A DNA stretch of 64,000 nt from Metapseudomonas resinovorans DSM 21078. GTDB taxonomy: Bacteria > Pseudomonadota > Gammaproteobacteria > Pseudomonadales > Pseudomonadaceae. Under the pieces are notes generated by a model. That model was not told the origin of the DNA and ran no database searches. It saw only the letters and a program-made list of their open reading frames with translations. The stretch lies in assembly GCF_000423545.1 (NCBI RefSeq), contig NZ_AUIE01000014.1, positions 112,434-176,433 on the forward strand. The letters run 5' to 3'. The translations under genes were made by a program, and so were the position numbers. Shown piece by piece: positions 37,427 to 46,422 of the stretch (positions are counted from its first letter, which is position 1; every line of letters starts with the position of its first letter).

Positions 37427-37464
37427 ATGAAAAAGCCCCCAGGCCGCGACAGCCTGGGGGCTTT
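37427..37464 (-). terminator. Terminator of the coiled-coil membrane protein gene
   Basis: Inverted repeat with arms AGCCCCCAGGC and GCCTGGGGGCT. On the minus strand it is followed by TTTTTC, so it ends the gene at 37481-38332. It can also act for the convergent porin gene. Confidence 0.8.
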
Positions 37465-37480
37465 CGTTGAATCAACCGCC

Positions 37481-38332
37481 TCAGCGCATGTTGATCTGCT
37501 GCTGCAGGTTCTGCACCTGGCTCTGCAGGGTGCTGATGTTCCGCGTCATCTGCGCACGGAAGGCATCGAACTCGGCGGTGCTGGCACCCTGGGACGGGGC
37601 TGGACGGTTATCCAACTCGCTGCGCAGCACGAGCAGGTCCTGCTCCAGGCTCTTGATCGCCTGGCTCGGATTGCCCTGTTTCTTCAGCGCCTCGACATCA
37701 CTGCCCAAGCCCTTCAGGCGGCTATCGAACTGGGCGATCTCGCCCTGGGCGGCCTTCAGCTTGCTCTGCTCGGCGGCCAGGCCATCGACCTTGCTGCCCA
37801 ACTGACTGCCTATCTGGGTCGCAGCGCCCTGGGCGGACTTGACGTCAGCGGCCAGCTGATCGACGCGCTTGCCCTGGCTACCCAACTGGGCATTGGTGGA
37901 TTGCTGCTGCTTGGACAACTCGACCACCTTGGCCTGCAGCTGCTTGATCTGCAGCTTCAGCGACTCGCTGCCGCTGGTGACGCTGGACTCAGTGGCCACC
38001 ACTTTGCCGGAAATGTCCTGGATACGGCCGGCTGCCTCTTCACTGATGCGGGCAAAGCTTTCCTGGGTGGCAACCAGTTGCTGCTCCATCAGGCTGATCT
38101 GCTGGAAGCTCCACCAGCCCAAACCGCCGAGGGCTACTACCAGGGCGACCACCAGAGCCCAGAGCGGACCGGTGCTGGCGCCTTTGGCCTTGGGGGCAGC
38201 GGTGGCATAGCCAATGGTGTTGTTGCGATGCACCGGCTCAGCCGCCGGGTGATGGCCGAACTCGTCACGATCACGGGCGTCGGTAGTCAGGCTGGGAACA
38301 TCATCCACTTCGTCGAGAGCGTCATTACGCAT
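37481..38332 (-). CDS. Single-pass membrane protein with periplasmic coiled coil
   Basis: 283 residues: acidic cytoplasmic N-terminus (MRNDALDEVDDVPSLTTDARDRDEFGHH), one membrane helix (about 54-78, GPLWALVVALVVALGGLGWWSF) and a long Gln/Ser/Lys-rich coiled coil to the end. Topology recalls small envelope scaffold or ATPase-like 'chromosome segregation' annotations, but no domain is recognisable. The start at 38332 is favoured over 38437, which would add a basic non-family leader. Confidence 0.8.
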   Translation of the reverse strand: MRNDALDEVDDVPSLTTDARDRDEFGHHPAAEPVHRNNTIGYATAAPKAKGASTGPLWALVVALVVALGGLGWWSFQQISLMEQQLVATQESFARISEEAAGRIQDISGKVVATESSVTSGSESLKLQIKQLQAKVVELSKQQQSTNAQLGSQGKRVDQLAADVKSAQGAATQIGSQLGSKVDGLAAEQSKLKAAQGEIAQFDSRLKGLGSDVEALKKQGNPSQAIKSLEQDLLVLRSELDNRPAPSQGASTAEFDAFRAQMTRNISTLQSQVQNLQQQINMR

Positions 38333-38637
38333 GGGGGGACCTTTGGAGAGAAACGCAGAACCGCGAATGACCGGAAGTATACCGGTTCGCACGGCGCTCT
38401 TCAGCGTCGCGCCACTGCGGTGCGAGTTGCACCGCACGGGAGCAGCGGCCCTCCATTGACCGCGCGCAGGCCTAGCAGTTCCGGGGTTTGCGGCTTGGTA
38501 CGGGGCTTGCTAGCCAGTTGCCAGCCCCGGCACGGGGCGATGCCAGGAACGCACCAGACGGAGTCAACGGCTCCGGTAGGCTCCGCGCACTTCAGGATGA
38601 AGGGACGGAGCACGCTTCGACCAGGGGGGAAGAAGGA
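38333..38637. other. 305-bp gap, one hairpin only
   Basis: Between divergent genes. Contains a perfect 8-bp hairpin TGCGGTGC-GAGTT-GCACCGCA at 38417-38437 without a T-run. I see no clear promoter hexamers, RNA gene or repeat family otherwise. Confidence 0.5.
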
Positions 38638-38901
38638 GTGGAACTGACCAAGGCTGTGCTGGATTGCATGCAGACCCTGCGGCGCCAGCTTCGTGAAGAA
38701 CAGGCTGTGGATATTCGCCTCAGCCAGCCCGATGCCATCCTGTCCATGCTCAACGCCTGCGCCGACTCGCAGCGCGATACGACCCGCGAGCTGGGCGAGC
38801 ACCTCAGCAGCCTGACCGGCGTGCGTCTGAAGCCGCCGGTCCTCAGCGAAGAGGAACTGATCCGCAAGTACACCCAGTACGCCGGGCCACTGCGCGGCTA
38901 A
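38638..38901 (+). CDS. Conserved-looking small hypothetical protein
   Basis: 87 residues from GTG 38638: ELTKAVLDCMQTLRRQLREEQAVDIRLSQPDAILSMLNACADSQRDTTRELGEHLSSLTGVRLKP..., soluble, helical, ending EEELIRKYTQYAGPLRG. Codon use is normal for this genome, so it appears real. The start is uncertain: AGAAGGA lies directly against the GTG, and an upstream ATG at 38488 in frame would add 50 non-family-like residues. Function unknown. Confidence 0.65.
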   Translation: MELTKAVLDCMQTLRRQLREEQAVDIRLSQPDAILSMLNACADSQRDTTRELGEHLSSLTGVRLKPPVLSEEELIRKYTQYAGPLRG

Positions 38902-39887
38902 GGTTGTTGTGCGCCCCACCAGGCGCAGAACTCATCCAGTGCCGTCCATATGCTCACTTGCGGGTCGTACTCCAGGTACTGCCGTGCGCGGCTGATATCC
39001 AGGGAGAAATCCTTGGCCATCACCGCCACGGCCAAACGGTAGAGGGAAGGCTCCGGGCGCCCGGGCAGCACCTTGCAGACCGATTCGTTGAGCAAAGCGG
39101 CGCTGTAGGCCAGGCCATAGGGAACATGGCGAGTCACCTGGGGAACGCCCAACTTGCGGAACACATAGTTGATCACGTCCCAGATCGGCACCGGCTGGCC
39201 ATTGCTGATGTTGTAGACCTGCCCCAGCGCTGGTCCGGCAGCCAAAAGGCCACTGAACAGGGCGTCGTTGAGGTTCTGCATGCTGGTGAAATCGACCTTG
39301 TTCAGGCCATTGCCGATGATCTTCAGACGCCCCTTGCGCTGCATCGCGATCAGGCGCGGGAAGATGCTGGTATCCCCGGCACCGGTGACGAAGCGTGGCC
39401 GGAAAGCGATGACCTCAAGGCCGAACTCTTCGGCGGCGAAGATCTTCTGTTCAGCGAGGTACTTGGTGGCGCCGTAGTGATCGGAGAAGCGCTTGGGCAC
39501 CTGCTCTTCGCGGATGCCCACATGGGAGCGGCCATCGAAGTAGACCGAGGGCGAAGACAGGTGCACCAGGCGCCGCACCTGCTGCTTCAAGCAGGCTTCC
39601 ACCACGTTCTCGGTGACCTGGACGTTGGCCTGGTGGAAGTGTTCGTACTTGCCCCAGACCCCTACGGCACCAGCGCAATGCACCACGGCTTCCACATCGT
39701 GGCAGAGCCGCAGCACCAGTTCAGGGTCGGACAGATCGCCCTGGACGAACTCGGCACCGCGCTTGACCAGATGTTCCACGCCTTCCGGACGGCGGCCGTT
39801 GACCCGCACGTCGAGCCCTTGCTCCAGGGCGAAACGCGCAAAACGCCCTCCAATGAACCCACTCGCCCCCGTTACCAGAATCTTCAT
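38898..39887 (-). CDS. NAD(P)-dependent epimerase/dehydratase (extended SDR)
   Basis: 329 residues. Rossmann motif TGASGFIGGRFARFALEQG at the N-terminus, cofactor/active-site YGATKYLAEQ (YxxxK) with preceding HLSSPSVYFDG, and C-terminal FSLDISRARQYLEYDPQVSIWTALDEF typical of 3-beta-HSD/dihydroflavonol-reductase-like SDRs. Substrate unknown. The start is ATG 39887; the TTG just upstream is unlikely. Convergent with the small gene, overlapping 4 bp. Confidence 0.9.
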   Translation of the reverse strand: MKILVTGASGFIGGRFARFALEQGLDVRVNGRRPEGVEHLVKRGAEFVQGDLSDPELVLRLCHDVEAVVHCAGAVGVWGKYEHFHQANVQVTENVVEACLKQQVRRLVHLSSPSVYFDGRSHVGIREEQVPKRFSDHYGATKYLAEQKIFAAEEFGLEVIAFRPRFVTGAGDTSIFPRLIAMQRKGRLKIIGNGLNKVDFTSMQNLNDALFSGLLAAGPALGQVYNISNGQPVPIWDVINYVFRKLGVPQVTRHVPYGLAYSAALLNESVCKVLPGRPEPSLYRLAVAVMAKDFSLDISRARQYLEYDPQVSIWTALDEFCAWWGAQQP

Positions 39888-40063
39888 CAATGGCCCCTTG
39901 GTACACCTTGTGATGCCCGCGACTCTAGCAGCCCTGATGCCGGCCAGGTGTGGCGTCGCGAGCCAATAGAACGACTCTGAACGCTAACCCCGGCCATCGT
40001 TCCCGCCCGCGTCGGTGCCGTGGGCTACCTTTGTCTGCGACACCACCGTCGAGGAACTGCGTA

Positions 40064-41122
40064 GTGAGCACGAACACCTGGATGATCTATGGCGCCTACG
40101 GCTATACCGGGCAACTGGTTGCCGAGGAAGCCCTGCGGCAGGGGATGATGCCGATCCTCGCCGGCCGCGACCCAGCCCGCTTGGAAGCCCTGGGCAGTCG
40201 CCTTGGCCTGCCGACCCGCGTCTTCGACCTCAGCGATCCCGAACACGCTGCAGAACGCCTGGAAGGCGTCTCCGTGGTCGCCCATTGCGCCGGCCCCTTC
40301 TCCGCCACCAGCACGCCTATGATCCAGGCCTGCCTCGCCAGCGGCACCCACTACCTGGACATCACCGGCGAAATCACCGTGTTCGCCTTCGCTCATGCGC
40401 AGGATGCGACTGCGCACAAGGCTGGCATCGTGATCTGCCCCGGCGTGGGGTTCGACGTCATCCCCACCGACTGTGTCGCCGCCTGCCTCAAGGCCGTGCT
40501 GCCGGATGCCACTCACCTGGCCCTGGGCTTCGACAGCGACAGTGGACTGTCGCCCGGCACCGCCAAGACCAGCATCGAGGGTCTGGCCCTGGGCGGCCAG
40601 GTGCGCGAGAACGGCCGCCTGCGCCCGGTGCCCCTGGGCCATCGCCGCCGCGAGATCGACTTCGGACGCGGAACGAAATCTGCCATGACCATCCCCTGGG
40701 GCGATGTGGCCACGGCCTTCTATTCCACCGGCATTCCCAATATCGAGGTTTATCTACCGGCGCCGGCTGCGCTGGCGCTGGGCATGCGCCTGAGCGATCC
40801 GCTGCGCAGTCTGCTGGCCGGCGATTGGATACAGCGCAGGTTGAAGGGACTGGTAACTCGCAACCTCAGGGGGCCGGACGAGGTCACCCGCGTACGCAGG
40901 CCCACCTGGGTCTGGGGCGAGGTCCGCAACGCCGCTGGAGAACGTCGTACCGCCCACCTGGAAACCGCCAACGGTTACCAGGTCACCGTACACGGCGTGC
41001 TGCACGCGGTGCGCCATATGCTGGATTACCAGGAGGAAGGCGGCTACTTCACGCCCTCACGGCTTTTCGGTGAGCGCTGTGTGGAACAGCTGCCGGGCTC
41101 GGGGCCGATTCGCATCAGCTGA
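40064..41122 (+). CDS. Saccharopine dehydrogenase-like NAD(P)-binding protein
   Basis: 352 residues from GTG 40064, with GAGGA 8 bp upstream; an upstream in-frame start at 39950 gives a basic, non-homologous extension. Rossmann start WMIYGAYGYTGQLVAEEALRQGMMPILAGRDPARLEALG, then VVAHCAGPFSATSTPMIQACLASGTHYLDITGE and CPGVGFDVIPTDCVA. Similar to trans-acting enoyl reductase/saccharopine-dehydrogenase-like proteins; reaction unknown. Confidence 0.88.
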   Translation: MSTNTWMIYGAYGYTGQLVAEEALRQGMMPILAGRDPARLEALGSRLGLPTRVFDLSDPEHAAERLEGVSVVAHCAGPFSATSTPMIQACLASGTHYLDITGEITVFAFAHAQDATAHKAGIVICPGVGFDVIPTDCVAACLKAVLPDATHLALGFDSDSGLSPGTAKTSIEGLALGGQVRENGRLRPVPLGHRRREIDFGRGTKSAMTIPWGDVATAFYSTGIPNIEVYLPAPAALALGMRLSDPLRSLLAGDWIQRRLKGLVTRNLRGPDEVTRVRRPTWVWGEVRNAAGERRTAHLETANGYQVTVHGVLHAVRHMLDYQEEGGYFTPSRLFGERCVEQLPGSGPIRIS

Positions 41123-41159
41123 CGTTCAGTGACGGCGATGGGCATCGGGTGCGCTGGCC

Positions 41160-42056
41160 TCAGCGTGCCAAAGGCACCAGCCAGTGGCGGGCAGCTGCGG
41201 CCAGGTGGTCGGTGAGCAGACCGAGCAACTCACCGCCGTGACGCCAATGGTGCCAATAGAGCGGTACGTCGATGGGTCGGTCCGGGATCAGCTCCTGGAG
41301 TTCACCCTGCGCCAACTGCGCGCCAACCTGCTGCTCAGGCACCAGCCCCCAGCCGAGACCGCCTTCGGTCAGGCGTACGAAGCCTTCCGACGAGGGGCAC
41401 AGGTGATGGACGAAGCCACCCTCGACGCCAAGCGTCGCCAGGTAGCGATGCTGCAGGAGGTCATCCGGGCCGAAAACGATGGCCGGTGAGCGGGCGAGTG
41501 CTTGTGGCGTCACCCCTTTGGGAAAATGCCGTTCGATAAAGGCCGGACTGGCCAGGGCGCGATAGCGCATGGCACCGAGAAGCAGACTGCGGGCGCCAGC
41601 CACCGGGCGTTCCGCCGCGCAAACACAGGCCGCCACTTCGCCGGCACGCATGCGCTTCAAGCCCACTTCCTGGTCCTCCACCACCAACTCCATCAGCACC
41701 CGCTGCTCGGCGCAGAAGTCCCCCACCGCGGCAGCCCACCAGGTGGCCAGGCTGTCCGCGTTGAGGGCAATGCGCAGCCGCTCCGGCATGCCGCCCTCTT
41801 CCAGGGCCGGCACCTGACGTTGCAAGTCACGCTCCAGCAGACGCACTTGCTGTACGTGGTTGAGCAGACGGGTACCCACCTCGGTCGGCGCCGGTGGCGT
41901 GGCGCGCACCAGCACCGGCTGGCCGACCCGTGCTTCCAGCAGCTTGATCCGCTGCGATATCGCCGACTGCGACAGGCCGAGCAACTGGGCCGCGCGCTCG
42001 AAACCGCCCTGCTCTACCACGGCCGCCAGGGCGGATAGCAACTTGTAGTCGAACAA
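41160..42056 (-). CDS. argP: LysR-family regulator ArgP (IciA)
   Basis: 298 residues. LysR DNA-binding domain LLSALAAVVEQGGFERAAQLLGLSQSAISQRIKLLEARVGQPVLVR, followed by an effector domain. Divergent arrangement with the ACT-domain gene and argO matches ArgP, which activates the arginine exporter in response to arginine/lysine. Starts with TTG at 42056 (AGGA about 9 bp upstream); no in-frame ATG fits the family N-terminus. Confidence 0.9.
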   Translation of the reverse strand: MFDYKLLSALAAVVEQGGFERAAQLLGLSQSAISQRIKLLEARVGQPVLVRATPPAPTEVGTRLLNHVQQVRLLERDLQRQVPALEEGGMPERLRIALNADSLATWWAAAVGDFCAEQRVLMELVVEDQEVGLKRMRAGEVAACVCAAERPVAGARSLLLGAMRYRALASPAFIERHFPKGVTPQALARSPAIVFGPDDLLQHRYLATLGVEGGFVHHLCPSSEGFVRLTEGGLGWGLVPEQQVGAQLAQGELQELIPDRPIDVPLYWHHWRHGGELLGLLTDHLAAAARHWLVPLAR

Positions 42057-42156
42057 ATCATTTTTCCTAATGGGAGATCAGCAAGATTCGTTTTCCTTAT
42101 ACAGCGTCGCGCCCCAGACTCGCCACATCCCATCCCGTCGTATCGAAGGAAGCACC

Positions 42157-42564
42157 ATGGCCGGCGAAACCGCACTCTCCACCCTGATCCGCAACATGTC
42201 GCCGCAACTCAACCCCGGCCAGTACGTGTTCTGCACCCTCGAAGATGCCGCCCGCCTGCAAGGCAGCCTGCCGCTGGGCAGCTTCCGCGAACGCGAAGGA
42301 CTCACCGTGATCCTGGAACGCAGCGAAGCCGATCGCCTCGGCCTGGCCTACGACTACAGCGCGGCGTGGATCACCCTGGAGGTTCATTCCGCGCTCAGTG
42401 CGGTGGGCCTGACCGCGGCCTTCGCCGGTGCCCTGGCCCAGGCCGGCATCAGCTGCAACGTGGTCGCAGGCTATTTCCACGATCACCTGTTCGTCGCCAG
42501 CGCCGACGCCGAACGCGCCCTCTCAACCCTGCGGGCCCTGGCGGCCAACGCCCAAGTGGAGTGA
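42157..42564 (+). CDS. ACT domain-containing protein
   Basis: 135 residues: SPQLNPGQYVFCTLEDAARLQGSLPLGSFREREGLTVILERSEADRLGL, then AWITLEVHSALSAVGLTAAFAGALAQAGISCNVVAGYFHDHLFV, a two-ACT-like fold that usually binds amino acids. 5 bp before argO and divergent from argP, suggesting an accessory sensor in arginine export. The start at 42157 has GAAGGA. Confidence 0.88.
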   Translation: MAGETALSTLIRNMSPQLNPGQYVFCTLEDAARLQGSLPLGSFREREGLTVILERSEADRLGLAYDYSAAWITLEVHSALSAVGLTAAFAGALAQAGISCNVVAGYFHDHLFVASADAERALSTLRALAANAQVE

Positions 42565-42569
42565 GCAAC

Positions 42570-43172
42570 ATGTGGCAGAGCTATCTGAACGGAATACTCG
42601 TGGCTGCCGGCCTGATCATTGCCATTGGCGCGCAGAACGCCTTTGTCCTCGCCCAGAGCCTGCGCCGCGAACACCACCTGCCCGTGGCCGCCCTCTGCGT
42701 GCTATGCGATGCGCTGCTGGTCAGCGCCGGCGTCTTCGGCCTGGCCACCTTGCTGGCGCAGAACCCCATGCTGCTGGCCATCGCCCGCTGGGGTGGCGTG
42801 GCCTTCCTGCTCTGGTACGGCGTGCAAGCGCTGCGCCGCGCAGTGAAGCCCGGCATCCTCGACCAGTCCGCTGAAACCGGGCCGCGCTCGCGTCGTGCAG
42901 TGTTGCTGGCGGCCCTGGCGGTGACCCTGCTCAACCCACACGTCTACCTCGATACCGTGCTGCTGATCGGCTCCCTCGGCGCGCAGCAGACGGTCCCCGG
43001 CGCCTACGCCCTGGGCGCGGCAAGTGCGTCGCTGGTGTGGTTCTTCGCCCTCGCCCTTGGCGCCGCCTGGCTCGCCCCCTGGCTGGCGCGACCGACCACC
43101 TGGCGCCTGCTGGACCTGGCGGTGGCGCTGATGATGTTCGGCATGGCGGCACAACTGGTGAGCGGAATCTGA
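42570..43172 (+). CDS. argO: LysE-family amino-acid exporter ArgO
   Basis: 200 residues, six hydrophobic helices. N-terminal GLIIAIGAQNAFVLAQSLRREHHLPVAALCVLCDALLVSAGVFG and LLNPHVYLDTVLLIGSLG are LysE/ArgO signatures. Exports arginine (and possibly lysine or canavanine). Operon with the ACT protein, probably under ArgP. Confidence 0.92.
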   Translation: MWQSYLNGILVAAGLIIAIGAQNAFVLAQSLRREHHLPVAALCVLCDALLVSAGVFGLATLLAQNPMLLAIARWGGVAFLLWYGVQALRRAVKPGILDQSAETGPRSRRAVLLAALAVTLLNPHVYLDTVLLIGSLGAQQTVPGAYALGAASASLVWFFALALGAAWLAPWLARPTTWRLLDLAVALMMFGMAAQLVSGI

Positions 43173-43221
43173 ACAACACAGGGTCAGACGGGATGGGCCT
43201 GCCAGAGCCGCTGGCGAAGGT

Positions 43222-43270
43222 TTAACCACACACTTGCTGCGTGGTTAAGCCCTATGCCCGGTGCTATGAT
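43222..43270 (+). promoter_or_regulatory. sodB promoter region with palindrome
   Basis: TATGAT (43265-43270) is a good -10 with TGGTTA (43242-43247, 3/6) 17 bp upstream as -35. The -35 lies inside the palindrome TTAACCAC-N11-GTGGTTAA (43222-43248). The repeat may be an operator or the tail hairpin of argO. Confidence 0.4.
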
Positions 43271-43377
43271 CCGGACTTCGCGGCAAAAAAGAGTACGAAC
43301 TCACAGCCGCAATTTCGGCCGACCGTGAACGGCCCCGCGCCTGGCGCAAAAATCCCGACCTGATGAAGGAGATAGAC

Positions 43378-43959
43378 ATGGCTTTCGAATTGCCGCCGCT
43401 GCCTTACGAGAAGAATGCCCTCGAGCCGCACCTGTCCGCCGAGACCCTGGAATTCCACCACGGCAAGCACCACAACGCCTACGTGGTGAACCTGAACAAC
43501 CTGGTTCCGGGCACCGAGTTCGAAGGCAAGAGCCTGGAAGAAATCATCAAGACCTCGTCCGGCGGCATCTTCAACAACGCAGCCCAGATCTGGAACCACA
43601 CCTTCTACTGGAACTGCCTGACCCCGAACGGCGGTGGCCAGCCCACCGGCGCCCTGGCTGATGCCATCAACGCCGCTTTCGGTTCCTTCGACAAGTTCAA
43701 GGAAGAGTTCACCAAGACCGCCATCGGCACCTTCGGCTCCGGCTGGGCCTGGCTGGTGAAGAAGGCTGACGGTTCCCTGGCCCTGGCCAGCACCATCGGC
43801 GCCGGCGTTCCGCTGACCAGCGGCGACACCCCGCTGCTGACCTGCGACGTCTGGGAACACGCCTACTACATCGATTACCGCAACCTGCGTCCGAAGTACG
43901 TAGAGGCCTTCTGGAACCTGGTCAACTGGGACTTCGTAGCCAAGAACTACGCTGCCTGA
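43378..43959 (+). CDS. sodB: Superoxide dismutase [Fe]
   Basis: 193 residues. Metal ligands in [13 protein letters not shown] (H27), NHTFYWNC (H74 region) and the Asp/His of [12 protein letters not shown]. Start [20 protein letters not shown] and the [24 protein letters not shown] block match FeSOD. Converts superoxide to peroxide and oxygen in the cytoplasm. AAGGAG precedes the ATG at 43378. Confidence 0.98.
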   Translation: MAFELPPLPYEKNALEPHLSAETLEFHHGKHHNAYVVNLNNLVPGTEFEGKSLEEIIKTSSGGIFNNAAQIWNHTFYWNCLTPNGGGQPTGALADAINAAFGSFDKFKEEFTKTAIGTFGSGWAWLVKKADGSLALASTIGAGVPLTSGDTPLLTCDVWEHAYYIDYRNLRPKYVEAFWNLVNWDFVAKNYAA

Positions 43960-43978
43960 GACCCGCACCAGCGGTAAG

Positions 43979-44007
43979 AGAAACCCGGCCATTCGCCGGG
44001 TTTCTTC
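43979..44007 (+). terminator. Intrinsic terminator after sodB
   Basis: GAGAAACCCGGC-CATTC-GCCGGGTTTCTTC. Confidence 0.88.
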
Positions 44008-44246
44008 ATATTTGGGCGTCGTTCGTCGTCTTGTTGCGGTACAAGGGAAAAATTGTCAGACAACCCCTCAAGCTCGGACTGGTTCGCACCGACATAAAGA
44101 TGAGGGGGAGAGCAATGCGCCGGTCGCTGGAGTGGATCGACGCAATGAATAGTGGCATTCACATACTGGCCCTTTGACGGCCAGAGCCTGTTTGCCAATA
44201 CTCACACCCGTCTGACGCCTGGCGGCATCGAACAAGGAATCTCCAT

Positions 44247-46313
44247 TTGAAGCTGGATCTCAAACACAGCTTGTCACTGAAGCTGTTGCGCGTGGTGCTG
44301 CTATCCGCACTGGTTGTGGGTGTGGTCTTGAGCTGCGCGCAGATCGTGTTCGATGTCTACAAGACGCGGCAGGCGGTCTCCAACGACGCCAACCGGATAC
44401 TCGGCATGTTCCGCGATCCCTCGACCCAGGCCGTCTACAGCCTGGATCGCGAGATGGGCATGCAGGTGATCGAAGGCCTGTTCCAGCACGAATCAGTGCG
44501 CCACGCCTCCATCGGCCACCCCAACGAGCCCATGTTGGCGGAGAAGGACCGGCCGCTGATGGAGCTGTCGACCCGCTGGCTGACTGACCCCATCCTCGGC
44601 AAGGAACAGACCTTCACCATCCAACTGGTCGGCCGCAGCCCCTACAGCGAGTACTACGGCGACCTCAGCATCACCCTCGACACCGCCCCCTACGGCGAAG
44701 ACTTCGTCACCAGCTCGGTGATCATCTTCATTTCCGGCGTGCTGCGCGCCCTGGCCATGGGCCTGGTGCTCTACCTCGTGTACCACTGGCTGCTGACCAA
44801 GCCCCTGTCGAAGATCATCGAGCACCTCTCCAGTATCAACCCCGACCGCCCCAGCGAACACAAGCTGCCCATGCTCAAGGGCAACGAGAAGAATGAGCTT
44901 GGCCTGTGGATAACCACCGCCAACGACCTGCTGGCCTCCATCGAACGCAATACCCACCTGCGCCGCGAAGCCGAAAACAGCCTGCTGCGCATGGCTCAAT
45001 ACGACTTCCTGACCGGCCTGCCCAACCGCCAGCAATTGCAACAGCAGCTGGACCAGATCCTTGAGGACGCCGGCCGCCTGCAACGTCGCGTGGCCGTGCT
45101 TTGTGTCGGCCTGGATGACTTCAAGGGCGTGAATGAACAGTTCAGCTACCAGACCGGCGACCAACTGCTGATCGCCCTGGCCGACCGCCTGCGTGGGCAT
45201 AGCGGCCGCCTCGGCGCGCTGGCCCGCTTGGGGGGCGACCAGTTCGCCCTGGTCCAGGCCGACATCGAGCAGCCCTACGAAGCCGCCGAACTGGCCCAGA
45301 GCGTGCTCGACGATCTCGAAGTGGCCTTCTCCCTGGAGCAACAGGAAGTGCGCCTGCGTGCCACCATCGGCATCACCCTCTTCCCCGAAGATGGCGACAG
45401 CACCGAGAAGCTGCTGCAGAAAGCCGAGCAGACCATGACCCTGGCCAAGAGCCGCTCGCGCAACCGTTACCAGTTCTACATCGCCAGCGTCGACAGCGAG
45501 ATGCGCCGCCGCCGCGAGTTGGAAAAGGACCTGCGTGAAGCCCTCGCCCGTGGCGAAATGCACCTGGTCTACCAACCCCAGGTGGACTACCGCGACCATC
45601 GCGTGGTGGGCGTCGAGGCCCTGCTTCGCTGGCAGCACCCGCAGCACGGTTTCGTGCCACCAGACCTGTTCATTCCATTGGCCGAGCAGAACGGTTCCAT
45701 CATCCCCATCGGCGAATGGGTGCTGGACCAGGCCTGCCGCCAACTGCGCGAATGGCATGACCAGGGCTTCAGCGAACTGCGCATGGCGATCAACCTCTCC
45801 ACCGTGCAGTTGCACCACGCGGAGCTCCCGCGTGTGGTGAACAACCTGCTGCAGGTCTACCGCCTGCCGCAACGCAGCCTGGAAATGGAAGTCACCGAAA
45901 CCGGCCTGATGGAGGACATCTCCACCGCCGCCCAGCACCTGCTGAGCCTGCGTCGCTCCGGCGCGCTGATCGCGATCGACGACTTCGGGACCGGCTACTC
46001 CTCGCTGAGCTATCTGAAGAGCCTGCCGCTGGACAAGATCAAGATCGACAAGAGCTTCGTGCAGGACGTGCTGGAGGACGAAGACGACGCCACCATCGTC
46101 CGCGCCATCATCCAGTTGGCCCGCAGCCTGGGCATGCAGGTGATCGCCGAAGGCGTGGAAACAGCCGAGCAGGAGGCCTATATCATTGCCCAGGGCTGCA
46201 ACGAGGGTCAGGGTTACCTGTACAGCAAACCCCTGCCCGCCCGCGAACTTACCCTCTACCTCAAGCAGGCCCGACGGCTGACCAACGCGGCGTCCAATCC
46301 CGCTACGCTCTGA
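44247..46313 (+). CDS. bifA: Cyclic-di-GMP phosphodiesterase BifA
   Basis: 688 residues: TM1 (11-36), periplasmic loop, TM2 (about 155-182), a degenerate GGDEF domain with GGDQF (329-333), then an EAL domain with E457-A-L, N516, E547, D578-D579 (IDDFGTGYSS), K599 region and E635 (AEGVET), all catalytic positions present. Degrades c-di-GMP to pGpG; the GGDQF domain is not expected to cyclise GTP. Position after sodB matches P. aeruginosa bifA. The start is TTG 44247 with AAGGA upstream. Confidence 0.95.
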   Translation: MKLDLKHSLSLKLLRVVLLSALVVGVVLSCAQIVFDVYKTRQAVSNDANRILGMFRDPSTQAVYSLDREMGMQVIEGLFQHESVRHASIGHPNEPMLAEKDRPLMELSTRWLTDPILGKEQTFTIQLVGRSPYSEYYGDLSITLDTAPYGEDFVTSSVIIFISGVLRALAMGLVLYLVYHWLLTKPLSKIIEHLSSINPDRPSEHKLPMLKGNEKNELGLWITTANDLLASIERNTHLRREAENSLLRMAQYDFLTGLPNRQQLQQQLDQILEDAGRLQRRVAVLCVGLDDFKGVNEQFSYQTGDQLLIALADRLRGHSGRLGALARLGGDQFALVQADIEQPYEAAELAQSVLDDLEVAFSLEQQEVRLRATIGITLFPEDGDSTEKLLQKAEQTMTLAKSRSRNRYQFYIASVDSEMRRRRELEKDLREALARGEMHLVYQPQVDYRDHRVVGVEALLRWQHPQHGFVPPDLFIPLAEQNGSIIPIGEWVLDQACRQLREWHDQGFSELRMAINLSTVQLHHAELPRVVNNLLQVYRLPQRSLEMEVTETGLMEDISTAAQHLLSLRRSGALIAIDDFGTGYSSLSYLKSLPLDKIKIDKSFVQDVLEDEDDATIVRAIIQLARSLGMQVIAEGVETAEQEAYIIAQGCNEGQGYLYSKPLPARELTLYLKQARRLTNAASNPATL

Positions 46314-46323
46314 TGCCGGTCCA

Positions 46324-46422
46324 GTAGGATGCGGTAGAGCGCAGCGAAACCCATCGCTCCGTGCCGCTCCTCATATCACCTGGTCAACCTGAGCCTGATC
46401 GGTGGGCTGAAGCCCACCCTAC
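46324..46422. repeat. Intergenic repeat pair (GTAGGAT ... ACCCTAC)
   Basis: GTAGGATGCGGTAGAGCGCAGCGAAACCC at one side and GGTGGGC-TGAA-GCCCACCCTAC at the other, between convergent bifA and the GIDE gene, overlapping the end of the latter by 4 bp. Related to 15430-15510 and 17827-17910. Confidence 0.6.

Noticed and set aside
38488..38637. N-terminal extension of the 87-residue small protein
   Set aside because: Residues before the GTG at 38638 are low-similarity, Gly/Arg-rich and lack a ribosome site at 38488.
44247..46313. BifA as a dual cyclase/phosphodiesterase
   Set aside because: The GGDEF site is GGDQF, which is not expected to be an active cyclase; only the EAL residues are complete.
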